A stretch of DNA of 44,960 nucleotides. It comes from Streptomyces adustus. Lineage in GTDB: Bacteria; Actinomycetota; Actinomycetes; Streptomycetales; Streptomycetaceae. Location: contig NZ_VJZD01000054.1 of assembly GCF_009377175.1 (NCBI RefSeq), positions 1 through 44,960 on the forward strand, written 5' to 3'. Shown in pieces: positions 32,040-40,673 of this stretch (position 1 is its first letter; each line of letters opens with the position of its first letter). A program made the translations under genes and the position numbers. A model generated the notes under the pieces. That model was given only the letters and a program-made list of their open reading frames with translations. It had not been told where the DNA came from and did not search any database.

Positions 32040-32440
32040 GGGGTCCGCGACGCGGTCGCGGTCGGTCGTGACGGGCTCGCGGTTCGCGACGCGGTCGCTC
32101 CTGACGGCCCTGCGCGGGACGGCGACGGGTTTGCACAGGGCGGCACGGGTCCGCAGCGCGGAATCCGCGACGGCCCTGCGCGGAATCGGGGCGGGTCTGC
32201 GCGGGATCCGCGATGGACCTGTGCGAGATCGGGGCCGGTCCGCGGGTGACCGCGACGGGCCTGCGCGGGATTCACGATGGACATGTGCGGGATCGGGTGG
32301 GTCTGCGGCGATCGCGACGGGCCTGCGCGGGATTCACGACGGACTTGCGCGGGATCGGGCGGGTCTGCGGACGAGTGCGACGGATCCGCGCGGGACCGGG
32401 GCGGGTCGGCGCGGGATGCGCACGGGTCTGTGGGTGACCG
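32040..32440. repeat. Degenerate tandem-repeat tract in a 0.6-kb gene-free gap
   Basis: The 617 bp between ddl and the DUF3515 gene hold no credible gene; the open frames are simply translations of the repeat. From about 32150 to 32430 a unit of about 21 bp, roughly GACGGxCCTGCGCGGGATTC with variants, recurs many times. It also forms a higher-order period of about 62 bp: near-identical blocks start at 32254 and 32316, a diverged one at 32379, and an earlier relative at 32169. The part 32040-32130 has a related CGCGACGCGGTCGC motif. G/C skew is strong (G-rich on the plus strand). Confidence 0.7.
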
Positions 32441-32521
32441 CTGGTCCGCGCGTGGGGACCGTGGTGGCAGCGCGGTCGGTCATGGCGGGCCGTGAGGGCC
32501 GGTTCGCGCGGCGCGCAGCAC

Positions 32522-33013
32522 TCAGTCGGCGATCCCCTCCGGGATCGCCTTCTTGACGGCGGGCGCCAGATCCACCAGCGGCGCCAGCCCGTCCCCGGTG
32601 TGCGCCTCGGGAATCTCCACCTCGACGTACGCCTTGCGCAGGGTCGTGGTGAACCGGAAGGCTCCGCCGTCCTGCTTCTCCAGCAGCCAGCCGACCCCGT
32701 TCACCTCGACCCCGTCGGCCTCGGGATCGGCCATCTTGGCGGGTCGCCCGACACCGCAGCGCAGTATGATCGCCGGGTTCCCCCAGCCCGCGGTCAGCGC
32801 GGAGGCGGGCTCGGGATCACGCCGGCCGAGACCGTCCACCTTCGACGGCAGCACCGCGTCCAGTTTCCGGCACAACGCCACGGTCTTCGCGTCGGCGCTG
32901 GGAACCGCCGCCGACGCGCTGCCGTCCGTCGACGAGCAGCCCGCGACGGCGACGAGGAGGGCGAGCGCGGGCGGCCCGAGGACAATGCGGTGCCGGTGAC
33001 GGGAGGAGTTCAC
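32522..33013 (-). CDS. DUF3515-family lipoprotein
   Basis: 163 aa. The lipoprotein signal is clear: Arg/His-rich start, hydrophobic core PPALALLVAVAG and lipobox VAGC with C26 as the lipid site, then a Ser/Ala-rich linker. The body resembles actinobacterial DUF3515 (CRKLDAVLPSKVDGLGRR, WGNPAIILRCGVGRP, GVGWLLEKQDGGAFRFTTT, VEVEIPE), including two cysteines that probably pair. It would sit on the outer face of the membrane. Function unknown. The stand-alone Lrp-domain gene lies 20 bp upstream on the same strand, so the two probably share a transcript. Confidence 0.88.
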   Translation of the reverse strand: MNSSRHRHRIVLGPPALALLVAVAGCSSTDGSASAAVPSADAKTVALCRKLDAVLPSKVDGLGRRDPEPASALTAGWGNPAIILRCGVGRPAKMADPEADGVEVNGVGWLLEKQDGGAFRFTTTLRKAYVEVEIPEAHTGDGLAPLVDLAPAVKKAIPEGIAD

Positions 33014-33033
33014 CGGCCAAGGGTAGACGGGGG

Positions 33034-33267
33034 CTACAGATGGACCACCGGGCAGGTCAGGGTTCGGGTGATGCCGTCCACCTGCTGGACTTTGGCGACC
33101 ACCATGCGACCGAGGTCGTCCACGGTGTCGGCCTGGGCGCGCACGATCACGTCATACGGTCCTGTCACGTCCTCGGCCTGGATCACCCCAGGGATCTTGC
33201 TGATCGTCTCGGCGACGGTCGACGCTTTGCCGACCTCCGTCTGGATCAGGATGTACGCCTGTACCAC
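33034..33267 (-). CDS. Stand-alone AsnC/Lrp ligand-binding (RAM) domain protein
   Basis: 77 aa, consisting only of the ligand-binding domain of Lrp/AsnC regulators (VVQAYILIQTEVGK ... ISKIPGVIQAEDVTGPYDVIVRAQADTVDDLGRMV ... GITRTLTCPVVHL). The helix-turn-helix half is absent. The short start is genuine: GGAGG lies 4 nt before the GTG at 33267, and the upstream frame does not encode an HTH. Such single-domain proteins bind amino acids and may modulate full-length Lrp partners; target unknown. Followed by the DUF3515 gene 20 bp on. Confidence 0.9.
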   Translation of the reverse strand: MVQAYILIQTEVGKASTVAETISKIPGVIQAEDVTGPYDVIVRAQADTVDDLGRMVVAKVQQVDGITRTLTCPVVHL

Positions 33268-33393
33268 GGAACCTCCAGGGCGGCCACGAGGATCATGTGG
33301 GGAAAAGGAACGCCACGGTATCGCGTCGCCGCTCGCCGCGGGGAGACCTGCGGGGGCCGAGGCTCGCGCGCCGGGGTACACGCACGCACGAAG

Positions 33394-33420
33394 TTGACGG
33401 TCACCTCGACCGTATCGAGG
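33394..33420. promoter_or_regulatory. Possible thiL promoter/operator region
   Basis: TTGACG at 33394-33399 is a good -35 on the plus strand, but the best -10-like word (GACACT, 33420-33425) is 20 bp away. A 6-bp dyad CCTCGA-CCGTA-TCGAGG (33404-33420) overlaps this spacer. Weak evidence. Confidence 0.3.
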
Positions 33421-33473
33421 ACACTGGAGACGCGCGACCGGGCTTGGACAGGGCCGGAAGGGGAGCAAGGGCA

Positions 33474-34439
33474 ATGAAGGGCACTGTTGGTGAGCTCGGG
33501 GAGTTCGGGCTCATCAGGGAGCTCACCTCCCGTCTCACCACCACACCGGCGGTCCGGGTCGGCCCCGGCGACGACGCCGCGGTGGTCGCCGCCCCCGACC
33601 GCAGGGTCGTGGCGAGCACCGACATCCTGCTGGAGGGACGGCACTTCCGCCGCGACTGGTCCACGGCCTACGACGTGGGCCGCAAGGCCGCCGCGCAGAA
33701 CCTCGCCGACATCGCCGCCATGGGCGCGGTGCCGACGGCGCTGCTGCTCGGACTGGTCGTCCCCGCGGAACTCCCCGTCGCCTGGCCGACCGAGCTGATG
33801 GACGGGCTGCGCGACGAGTGCCAGGTCGCGGGCGCCTCCGTGGTCGGCGGTGACGTCGTGCGCGGCGACACGATCATGGTGTCGATCACCGCGCTCGGCG
33901 ATCTGCGCAACCAGGAGCCGGTGACGCGCGCGGGCGCGCAGCCCGGCGACCTCGTCGCGGTCACCGGCTGGCTCGGCTGGTCCGCCGCCGGGTACGCGGT
34001 GCTCTCCCGCGGCTTCCGCTCGCCGCGCGCCTTCGTCGAGGCGCACCGGCGCCCCGAACCCCCGTACCACGCGGGCCCGGCCGCGGCCGGACTGGGCGCG
34101 ACCGCCATGTGCGACGTGAGCGACGGGCTCATCGCCGACCTCGGCCACATCGCCGAGGCCAGCAAGGTGCGTATCGACATCCGCTCCGGCGCCATCGACA
34201 TCCCGACCCAGATGAACGACATCGGGCAGGCCGTCGGCGTCGATCCGATGCAGTGGGTGCTGACCGGGGGAGAGGACCACGCGATCGTGGCGACCTTCCC
34301 GCCGGACACCAAGCTGCCCGCCCGCTGGAAGGTCATCGGCGAGGTGCTCAACCCGTCGGCGCTGCCCCAGGTGACGGTCGACGGGGCGCCGTGGACCAGC
34401 AAGGGCGGCTGGGACCACTTCGGGGGCATCGAGTCGTGA
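33474..34439 (+). CDS. thiL: Thiamine-monophosphate kinase
   Basis: 321 aa, AIR-synthase-like fold. It phosphorylates thiamine phosphate to thiamine pyrophosphate. [12 protein letters not shown] carries the Mg/ATP aspartates, [15 protein letters not shown] the conserved D-x-L-x-E-G-x-H-F block, [15 protein letters not shown] follows, then [25 protein letters not shown] and [13 protein letters not shown]. The strong GGAAGGGGAGC site lies just upstream of the ATG. It overlaps thiD by 4 bp (GTGA). No TPP riboswitch is recognisable in the 200-bp leader. Confidence 0.96.
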   Translation: MKGTVGELGEFGLIRELTSRLTTTPAVRVGPGDDAAVVAAPDRRVVASTDILLEGRHFRRDWSTAYDVGRKAAAQNLADIAAMGAVPTALLLGLVVPAELPVAWPTELMDGLRDECQVAGASVVGGDVVRGDTIMVSITALGDLRNQEPVTRAGAQPGDLVAVTGWLGWSAAGYAVLSRGFRSPRAFVEAHRRPEPPYHAGPAAAGLGATAMCDVSDGLIADLGHIAEASKVRIDIRSGAIDIPTQMNDIGQAVGVDPMQWVLTGGEDHAIVATFPPDTKLPARWKVIGEVLNPSALPQVTVDGAPWTSKGGWDHFGGIES

Positions 34440-35251
34440 GCGCGCCACCGAGAGTGCTGACGGTCGCGGGCTCCGACTCCGGCGGCGGGGCGGGGATCCA
34501 GGCCGACCTGAAGACCATGCTCGCGCTCGGCGTGCACGGCATGAGCGTGATCACCGCGGTCACCGCGCAGAACTCCCTGGGCGTGCAGGGCGCCTGGGAG
34601 CTGCCCGCACAGGCGGTACGGGCGCAGTTCCGCAGCGTCGTCGACGACATCGGCGTCCAGGCGGTGAAGACCGGGATGCTTGCCTCCGCCGAACTGGTCG
34701 AGACGGTCGCCGAGTTGCTGGCAGGCACGGACGCGCCGGTGGTCGTCGACCCGGTGGGCGTCTCCAAGCACGGCGATCCGTTGCTGGCGCCCGCCGCCCT
34801 GGACTCCGTACGCACGAAGCTGCTGCCGGTCGCGACGGTCGCCACCCCGAACCTCGACGAGGTGGCGCAACTCACCGGTGTCCGGGTCGATTCGGAGCGG
34901 CGGATGCGTACGGCGGCGGAGGCCGTGCTGGCGTACGGGCCGCGCTGGGTGGTGATCAAGGGCGGTCATCTCGCCGGGGAGGCGGTCGACCTGCTCACCG
35001 ACGGCGCCGAGGAGCACTGGCTGCGCGCCGCCCGCCACGACAACCGGCACACGCACGGCACCGGCTGCACCCTCGCGTCCGCGATCGCGGCACGGCTGGC
35101 GAAGGGGCGGTCCGTGCCGGAGGCGGTGACGGATGCCAAGGAGTACGTCACCGGGGCGATCGCGGGCGGGTTCGCGCTCGGCGCGGGTCTCGGCCCGGTG
35201 GACCACCGGTGGAACCTCACGACCCGGACCGCCGCACCACCGCGAGCCTGA
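34436..35251 (+). CDS. thiD: Hydroxymethylpyrimidine (phosphate) kinase
   Basis: 271 aa, ribokinase-like kinase that phosphorylates HMP and HMP-P for thiamine synthesis. [21 protein letters not shown] is split here as [16 protein letters not shown] (N-terminal GSDxxGGAG), [43 protein letters not shown] and [13 protein letters not shown] (anion hole and catalytic Asp region, here C in place of the usual D neighbour: GTGCTL) are conserved. The GTG overlaps the thiL stop. A bidirectional terminator follows after 80 bp. Confidence 0.95.
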   Translation: MSAPPRVLTVAGSDSGGGAGIQADLKTMLALGVHGMSVITAVTAQNSLGVQGAWELPAQAVRAQFRSVVDDIGVQAVKTGMLASAELVETVAELLAGTDAPVVVDPVGVSKHGDPLLAPAALDSVRTKLLPVATVATPNLDEVAQLTGVRVDSERRMRTAAEAVLAYGPRWVVIKGGHLAGEAVDLLTDGAEEHWLRAARHDNRHTHGTGCTLASAIAARLAKGRSVPEAVTDAKEYVTGAIAGGFALGAGLGPVDHRWNLTTRTAAPPRA

Positions 35252-35330
35252 CGGCCGAGGGCAGGGGCCCGGACGGGGACCTGGGTCCGGCGTACGGGCC
35301 CGGTGCATCGGTCCGGACCCGGACATGGCA

Positions 35331-35364
35331 AAAAGCCGACCTACCCGAGAGCAGATCGGCTTTT
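35331..35364. terminator. Bidirectional terminator between thiD and rpmB
   Basis: AAAAGCCGA / TCGGCTTTT, a perfect 9-bp stem with A and T runs at the ends: a classical intrinsic terminator usable on both strands. Downstream of thiD by 80 bp and of rpmB by about 77 bp. Confidence 0.9.
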
Positions 35365-35440
35365 CACGGCGAACCAGCAGTGGCCGCGCATGATGGGGTT
35401 CCCCCCGTCCCGGACGAAGCCGGGATATGGGGGATGAGCG

Positions 35441-35626
35441 TCAGCGCGAGACCTTGCCGGCCTTGATGCACGAGGTGCAAGCGTTCACGCGCTTCGGCGT
35501 CCCGCCCACCACGGTACGCACGCGCTGGATGTTGGGGTTCCAGCGGCGCGGCGTACGGCGGTGCGAGTGCGAGATGTTGTTGCCGAAGCCCGGCCCCTTG
35601 CCGCAGACGTCGCAGTTGGCAGCCAC
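35441..35626 (-). CDS. rpmB: 50S ribosomal protein L28, zinc-binding type
   Basis: 61 aa bL28. Both CxxC pairs are present, CDVCGKGP at the N-terminus and CTSC near the C-terminus, so this is the zinc-binding (C+) paralogue; actinobacteria often also carry a C- copy under Zur control elsewhere. [20 protein letters not shown] is the L28 signature. GTG start with GGAG 6 nt upstream. The leader carries a 22-bp palindrome. Confidence 0.97.
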   Translation of the reverse strand: MAANCDVCGKGPGFGNNISHSHRRTPRRWNPNIQRVRTVVGGTPKRVNACTSCIKAGKVSR

Positions 35627-35660
35627 GGGTCACTCCAAAGACTTCAGATGCACTTACGGA

Positions 35661-35682
35661 TGATCCCGGCGTGCCGGGATCA
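35661..35682. promoter_or_regulatory. Perfect palindrome in the rpmB leader
   Basis: TGATCCCGGC-GT-GCCGGGATCA: 10-bp arms with a 2-nt centre, 35 bp upstream of the rpmB start and inside its probable 5' leader. It may act as an RNA hairpin (L28 or attenuator-type control) or as a DNA operator for either divergent gene. Not a recognisable Zur box. Confidence 0.45.
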
Positions 35683-35743
35683 GGATCGAGGATCTGAGTG
35701 GCGGTACCGGGAGGAGAGCCCGATGGGATCGGGCAACCGGAGC

Positions 35744-35749
35744 AGCATA
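35744..35749 (-). promoter_or_regulatory. Probable -10 of rpmB
   Basis: On the minus strand this reads TATGCT, matching TAnnnT; a weak -35 (TCGTTG) lies 17 bp upstream. It would give a leader of about 110 nt containing the palindrome. Confidence 0.4.
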
Positions 35750-35873
35750 CAACGACTGCGCCAGTACAACGAAACTACCATGGCTGCCCGAGGGTCCGCC
35801 CCCGGCCCTCTTCCGGCGGACACCGGTTCTGGGTCTACGCTGCGTCCCAGTCCAGCAGCTCAAGGAGGCGCAG

Positions 35874-37631
35874 GTGCCGCAGGTGCCGCAGACATTCTTC
35901 GATGCTCTCGCGGTGCGTACCTGGTGCGGTCTCGCGTTGCAGGCGCTTGGACGCGCGCGCGAGGAGATCGACGCGATCAATGTCTACCCCGTCGCGGACG
36001 GGGACACCGGCACCAATCTCTATCTGACCGTGGAGTCGGCCGTCGCGGCCGTCGAAGCGGTGTTCCTGGGGCACGAGACGGCCTCCGCGGGACTCGGGGC
36101 CGGCTCCGACGCGGACGGCGCGGCCGACGCCTCCCCTCATCCCGTACCCGCGCTGTCGCCCTCCCTGGCGGAGGCCGCGCGCGCGATGGCGCACGGGGCC
36201 CTGATCGGGGCGCGCGGCAACTCCGGGACGATCGTCGCGCAGCTGCTGCGCGGCATGGCGCAGGTCTTCGCCGCGGACGGTGCGGCCGCTCACACCGACG
36301 CGCGAGGACTGCGGCTGGCCCTGCGGCACGCGGCCGACTCCGCCCGGCAGGCCGTGGCCCACCCGGTCGAGGGCACGGTGCTGTCGGTCGCCTCCGCCGC
36401 CGCGGACGCGGCCGAGGGAGCCGGGGACGACTGCGGGACGGTCGCGCGGGCGGCCTACGAGGGGGCGCGGGCGGCGTTGGCGGCGACCCCGGGCCAGCTG
36501 GCCGTCCTGGAGCGGGCCGGAGTGGTCGACGCCGGTGGGCGCGGGCTGGTCGCGGTGCTCGGGGCGCTGGTCGAGACGCTGACGGGCGAGGCCCCGACGA
36601 CCGCCCCGACGGGCCGTGCCCCCGTCGGCACTCCCGTCCCTGTCGTCACCGTCACCGAGGTGGACGACGTGCTGTGCGCGGACCGGCCCGAGGCCGCGGA
36701 GGACGGCGGCCCCGCCTTCGAGGTGATCTACCTGCTGGAGGCCGACGACGCGGCCGTCGCACGGCTGCGGGACCGGCTCGACGCCCTCGGGGACTCGCTC
36801 GTCGTGGTCGGCGGCGACGGACTGTGGAACGTCCACGTGCACGTCGACGACGCCGGTGCCGCCGTGGAGGCGGGCGTCGAGGCCGGGCGGCCGCACCGGA
36901 TCCGGATCACCCACTTCGGCGTCGGTGACGCGCACACCCGCGCTGCCGGGCGGCCGCCCCGGGAGCGGGTCCAGCGCGCCGTGGTGGCCGTGGTGCCCGG
37001 CGAGGGACTGGCCGGGCTGTACGCCGAGTCGGGGGCCACCACCGTGCTCGCCCGCCCGGGGGAGCCGCCCGCGAGCGGCGAACTGGTCGAGGCCGTGCGC
37101 CGCGCCCACGCGCGCGAGGTCGTCCTGCTGCCCAACGACGCCGACCTGCGCCACACCGCGGCCGCGGCGGCGGAGCAGGCCCGGGCGGAGGGCATCCGGG
37201 TGGCGCTGATCCCGACCCGTTCCGCCGTCCAGGGCATAGCCGCGCTCGCCGTGCACGAGGCCGACCGCCGCTTCGACGAGGACGTCGTCGCCATGACCTC
37301 GGCGGCCGGCGCCACCCGCTACGCCGAGCTGACCGTCGCCGAACGCCAGTCCTGGACCATGGCCGGCATCTGCCAGGCGGGTGACGTCCTCGGTCTCGTC
37401 GACGGCGACGTGGCCGTGATCGGATCGGACGTCACGGAGACCGCCGGGACCGTGCTGGACCGGATGCTCCAGGCGGGCGGCGAACTCGTCACCATCGTCC
37501 TCGGCGACGAGGCGCCGGAGGCCGTCGCCGAACACCTCCGGACCCGTGTGCGCGAGGCCTACCTCGCCGTCGACACGGTCGTCTACCGAGGCGGCCGCCA
37601 GGGCTCGCTGCTGCTCATCGGCGTGGAGTAG
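35874..37631 (+). CDS. DAK2/DegV-type fatty-acid-kinase-like protein (FakA/YloV family)
   Basis: 585 aa from a GTG at 35874, with a full AAGGAGG 5 nt before it (35862-35868). The N-terminal DhaL/DAK2 nucleotide domain covers about 10-210: INVYPVADGDTGTNLYLT binds Mg-ATP through its aspartates, and GARGNSGTIVAQLLRGM is the second signature. The middle and C-terminal regions (about 270-585) match the FakA/YloV DegV-like part (VYRGGRQGSLLLIGVE at the end). Firmicute FakA phosphorylates fatty acids with the binding protein FakB; whether that holds here is not shown. The 155-170 region is acidic and less conserved. In other Streptomyces recG follows directly; here a two-gene unit on the other strand intervenes. 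Confidence 0.9.
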   Translation: MPQVPQTFFDALAVRTWCGLALQALGRAREEIDAINVYPVADGDTGTNLYLTVESAVAAVEAVFLGHETASAGLGAGSDADGAADASPHPVPALSPSLAEAARAMAHGALIGARGNSGTIVAQLLRGMAQVFAADGAAAHTDARGLRLALRHAADSARQAVAHPVEGTVLSVASAAADAAEGAGDDCGTVARAAYEGARAALAATPGQLAVLERAGVVDAGGRGLVAVLGALVETLTGEAPTTAPTGRAPVGTPVPVVTVTEVDDVLCADRPEAAEDGGPAFEVIYLLEADDAAVARLRDRLDALGDSLVVVGGDGLWNVHVHVDDAGAAVEAGVEAGRPHRIRITHFGVGDAHTRAAGRPPRERVQRAVVAVVPGEGLAGLYAESGATTVLARPGEPPASGELVEAVRRAHAREVVLLPNDADLRHTAAAAAEQARAEGIRVALIPTRSAVQGIAALAVHEADRRFDEDVVAMTSAAGATRYAELTVAERQSWTMAGICQAGDVLGLVDGDVAVIGSDVTETAGTVLDRMLQAGGELVTIVLGDEAPEAVAEHLRTRVREAYLAVDTVVYRGGRQGSLLLIGVE

Positions 37632-37644
37632 TCGAACGGGTGAA

Positions 37645-37670
37645 CGGTGGGGCGGTGGACCGCCCCACCG
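37645..37670. terminator. Terminator between the FakA-like and TPR genes
   Basis: A perfect 12-bp stem (37645-37656 with 37659-37670, core GGTGGGGCGGT / ACCGCCCCACC) between convergent genes. Confidence 0.8.
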
Positions 37671-37682
37671 CCCCCTCGCGGT

Positions 37683-40673
37683 CTACTTCGCCGCCTGCTC
37701 CTCCAGGACCTGGAGGAGTTGCCGGGCCTCCGCGCGTCGTGCCTGTGCCGTCTCGTCGTCGCCGGCGGTGCCGTCGGGGGCGCCTTCGGACCGTCCGTCG
37801 GCGGAGTACGCCTCCAGCACCGCACGCGCGCGTGCCGCCGCGTCCGCCGGGCGGCCGAGGTCCGCCTCCAGCCAGCCCGCGGCGAGCTGGGCGCCGGTGC
37901 GGCTGTGCCGGGCCCTGGGACCCAGCGAACCGAACACGACGACGGCCTCCGCCATCTGGGACAGCGCCTCCTCGAACACGCCGTGGATGGACTCGTCCCC
38001 GCTGTCCTCCACCACGGAGCGGGCCAGCAGATCGCCGAACTGCCGGTGGGTGTGACCGAGCTCGGTGACCAGCCGCTCCCGTGCCTCCTCGTCGTCCGCC
38101 GCCGGCAGAGCCGTCTCGCACGCGCGCAGGGCGTCCGTCATCAGCGCCCGCGCCCGGTCCGTTCCCGCCTTGTCCGCTCCCGTCCCGTCCGCACCCGCCT
38201 CGGCGCGCAGCGCGAGCCACGCGCGGGCGCGCAGGGCGCGTACCAGACCGTGCACGTTGCCCATGGCCCGCCACAGATCCCCCGCGCGCGTGTACGCCCG
38301 GTCCGCCTCGGCGGGCAGGCCCGCGTGCCCCAGGTTCTCCGCGGCGAGATGGGCGAGCGTGGCGTGGTCGTGCTGCTCGGGCCAATGCCGGGCGATCTCG
38401 GCCGCCTGGAGTCGGCGTTCGGCCGCGGCCCGGTGCTCGCCGAGCTCGCTCAGACAGTCGCCGAGCCACCACTGCGTCTGGACGATCGCGCCGTCACCGT
38501 GCGTCTCGGCGCTCAGGTCGGGCAGCGCGGACTCCAGCACCTCGGCCGCCTCGGCCCACCGCTCCTGCCGCAGCAGGAAGCCGCCGAGCAGATGCCGGGC
38601 CCAGGCGCCCAGCGCCGGCCCCTGACCCGCCTCGTCGGCCCAGTGCGCTGCCTCCAGGGCGTGCTCGGCCGCCTCCTCGGCCTGCCCCCGGCCGCCGAGG
38701 ACCTCGGCGAGCTGAAGGTGCAGCTGGGCCCGCCCGACCGCCTCCAGATGCGGCCCGCCGTGCTCCAGGGCGGCCCGCAGCGCGCGCTCCGCCTCCGCGA
38801 TGTCGCCCAACTGGTGGGCCAGAACGGCCAGCCGGGCCTCGTACTCGACCGCGAACCACGGCAGTCCGGCCGCGACGAACGCCGCCGCGGCCCGCGCGAA
38901 CAGCTCCGCGCCCGTGCGGGCGTCCCCGGTGAGCGCCGCCAGCTCGGCGAGCATCGCCTGCGACTCCGCGGCCCGCGAGGCGAGCCGTACGTCGTCCTGC
39001 GTGCGCCCGCCGACGAGCGCCAGCACCTCCCGCGCGGCCGCCTCGGCCGCGGCCAGGACCGGCTCCGGCGGCGGCCCGTCGCCCGCGTGCACCCGCTGCA
39101 TCAGGACCCGCGCCCGGCCCATCAGCACGGACGCCGTCTGCCGTACGCCCGTGCCGTCCTGCGCGTAGAGCGCGAGCACCTCGTCGTACGGCCCCTCGAC
39201 CGTGGCGACCGCCGTGTCCGACTCGCCGGTCAGGGCGCGCACGTACGCCGCACGCGTGCGTGCCGCCAGCGCCTCCCCGGGATCGCCCGCCTCCGCGTAC
39301 AGCACGGCCGCGCGTTCGAACAGCTCGGCGCCCTCGGGGCCCGCGTCCATCGCCTCGTGGTCGGCTATCTCCGCACGGTCGCGCGCGTCCAGCTCGACGT
39401 CCTCGGCGGCCCGGGAGACCGCCGCCCACGCCTCCACGGCCTCCGGCTGCAACGTGTCCGACAGCCGTCGCGCCTCGGCCAGCAGCGCACCGAGGTCGGC
39501 AGCCACCGGCCGTCCGGCCGCCGGTGCCGCCGCCACCGGCGCGGCGGCGGCCGTCGGCCGGGTGCCGCGCACGCCCAGCGGCAGCCGCTCCACCAGCGGC
39601 AGCCGCGCCATCCGGGCCCGGGCCCGGTCGCTGACGTACGACGTGCCGTTGCGCGCGTCGAAGCGCCCGGCGAGCGCCAGGGCCTCCTCGCGCGCGTGGC
39701 CGACCAGCGCGGCCGCGGTCCAGGTCCGGCCCGCCGGCCCCGGCACCTGCTGGTCCCCGAGCCCGAGCAGGGCGAGGCGGTCCATGAGCAGGGCCACCAC
39801 GGCCATGAACTCCAGCCGGCTGCGCGGCTGCCCGCCGTCCGTGAAGTACGCCGGGCGCTCCGCCAGCAGTTCCAGACCGCGCGCCTCGTTGCCGGTCAGC
39901 GCGCAGAACTCCACATGGTCCGCGTACGCGTCCCGCATGCTCTCCATGGACCGTACGAGCCGGAAGCCGCGCAGGTGGTTGGCGCGCGCCTCGTCGAGCC
40001 GGCCCAGGCGCAGCAGGGGCAGCAGGGAGGAGGCCAGAACGGTGTGCGGCTCGTGGGCGCAGGAGAACTCGCCGTCCAGCACCGGACCCCACAGCCGTAC
40101 CGCCTCGGCGTCCCGGCCCCGCTCCGACTCCCACCAGCCCTGACCGTGCAGCTCGCACGCGTGACAGTCGGCCATCGCGTCCCGGTCGGCGGCCAGCCAG
40201 GCGGCGTGCGCCCGCTCGGCCCGGTCGAGATCACCGACATGCGCGGCCACGCTGAACTCCGCGCTGCGCACCGCCCGTTCGGAGTGCCCGGCCAGCCGGT
40301 AGCGGCGCTCCATCTCGCCGAGCCACTTCTCGACGGAGGCGAGCGGGATGTGCGGCTGGTCCAGCATCCCGGCCGACATCCACTTGAAGACCCAGTGCAG
40401 CGAATGGGTCTCGTACTCGTCGAAGTCCTCGGGCCGTTCGTCCCACATGCGCAGCAGCCGCGCGAACGGGACGAACATCTTGTCCTTCTCGGAGCTGTAG
40501 TTGTACACCTTCAGCTGGTGTCCGAGCGCCTCGACCACCGCGAGCGGGATGTTCAGCCGCTCCGCCTCGACGAGCAGCTCCTCCGCGCGCGCGTTGCGGG
40601 CCGGACCCTCCGGCTGCCCGCCGTTCTCCGCCATCGCCCGGCGCAGCGAGTCGAAGTCCGTGATCCCGCTCAT
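37683..40673 (-). CDS. Large tetratricopeptide-repeat protein coupled to an HSP90-family gene
   Basis: 996 aa, starting with the ATG that overlaps the HSP90 stop (ATGA, 40673-40670). The N-terminal 150 residues are a non-repeat helical region (SLRRAMAENGGQ ... LGHQLKVYNYSS). A cysteine-histidine cluster follows: C170-x2-C173 in DCHAC and C205-A-H207 in FSCAHEPH, which could bind a metal. About 420-980 is an array of helical hairpins with TPR character (LFERAAVLYAEAGDPGEALA, LAAHLAAENLGHAGLPAEADRAY, AEVLGGRGQAEEAAEHALEAA). There is no signal peptide, membrane segment or enzymatic motif. A protein-protein interaction partner of the upstream HSP90 is the natural inference, as TPR proteins are HSP90 co-chaperones in eukaryotes; the bacterial pairing is unproven. 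Confidence 0.88.
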   Translation of the reverse strand: MSGITDFDSLRRAMAENGGQPEGPARNARAEELLVEAERLNIPLAVVEALGHQLKVYNYSSEKDKMFVPFARLLRMWDERPEDFDEYETHSLHWVFKWMSAGMLDQPHIPLASVEKWLGEMERRYRLAGHSERAVRSAEFSVAAHVGDLDRAERAHAAWLAADRDAMADCHACELHGQGWWESERGRDAEAVRLWGPVLDGEFSCAHEPHTVLASSLLPLLRLGRLDEARANHLRGFRLVRSMESMRDAYADHVEFCALTGNEARGLELLAERPAYFTDGGQPRSRLEFMAVVALLMDRLALLGLGDQQVPGPAGRTWTAAALVGHAREEALALAGRFDARNGTSYVSDRARARMARLPLVERLPLGVRGTRPTAAAAPVAAAPAAGRPVAADLGALLAEARRLSDTLQPEAVEAWAAVSRAAEDVELDARDRAEIADHEAMDAGPEGAELFERAAVLYAEAGDPGEALAARTRAAYVRALTGESDTAVATVEGPYDEVLALYAQDGTGVRQTASVLMGRARVLMQRVHAGDGPPPEPVLAAAEAAAREVLALVGGRTQDDVRLASRAAESQAMLAELAALTGDARTGAELFARAAAAFVAAGLPWFAVEYEARLAVLAHQLGDIAEAERALRAALEHGGPHLEAVGRAQLHLQLAEVLGGRGQAEEAAEHALEAAHWADEAGQGPALGAWARHLLGGFLLRQERWAEAAEVLESALPDLSAETHGDGAIVQTQWWLGDCLSELGEHRAAAERRLQAAEIARHWPEQHDHATLAHLAAENLGHAGLPAEADRAYTRAGDLWRAMGNVHGLVRALRARAWLALRAEAGADGTGADKAGTDRARALMTDALRACETALPAADDEEARERLVTELGHTHRQFGDLLARSVVEDSGDESIHGVFEEALSQMAEAVVVFGSLGPRARHSRTGAQLAAGWLEADLGRPADAAARARAVLEAYSADGRSEGAPDGTAGDDETAQARRAEARQLLQVLEEQAAK

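Noticed and set aside
32068..32556. Open frames of 70-160 codons across the repeat tract after ddl
   Set aside because: All three frames are open because of the repeat, and products are monotone Arg/Gly/Asp/Ala strings with no start signal.
33270..33473. TPP riboswitch upstream of thiL
   Set aside because: The conserved thi-box words (CUGAGA, ACCUGA) in the right order are not present.
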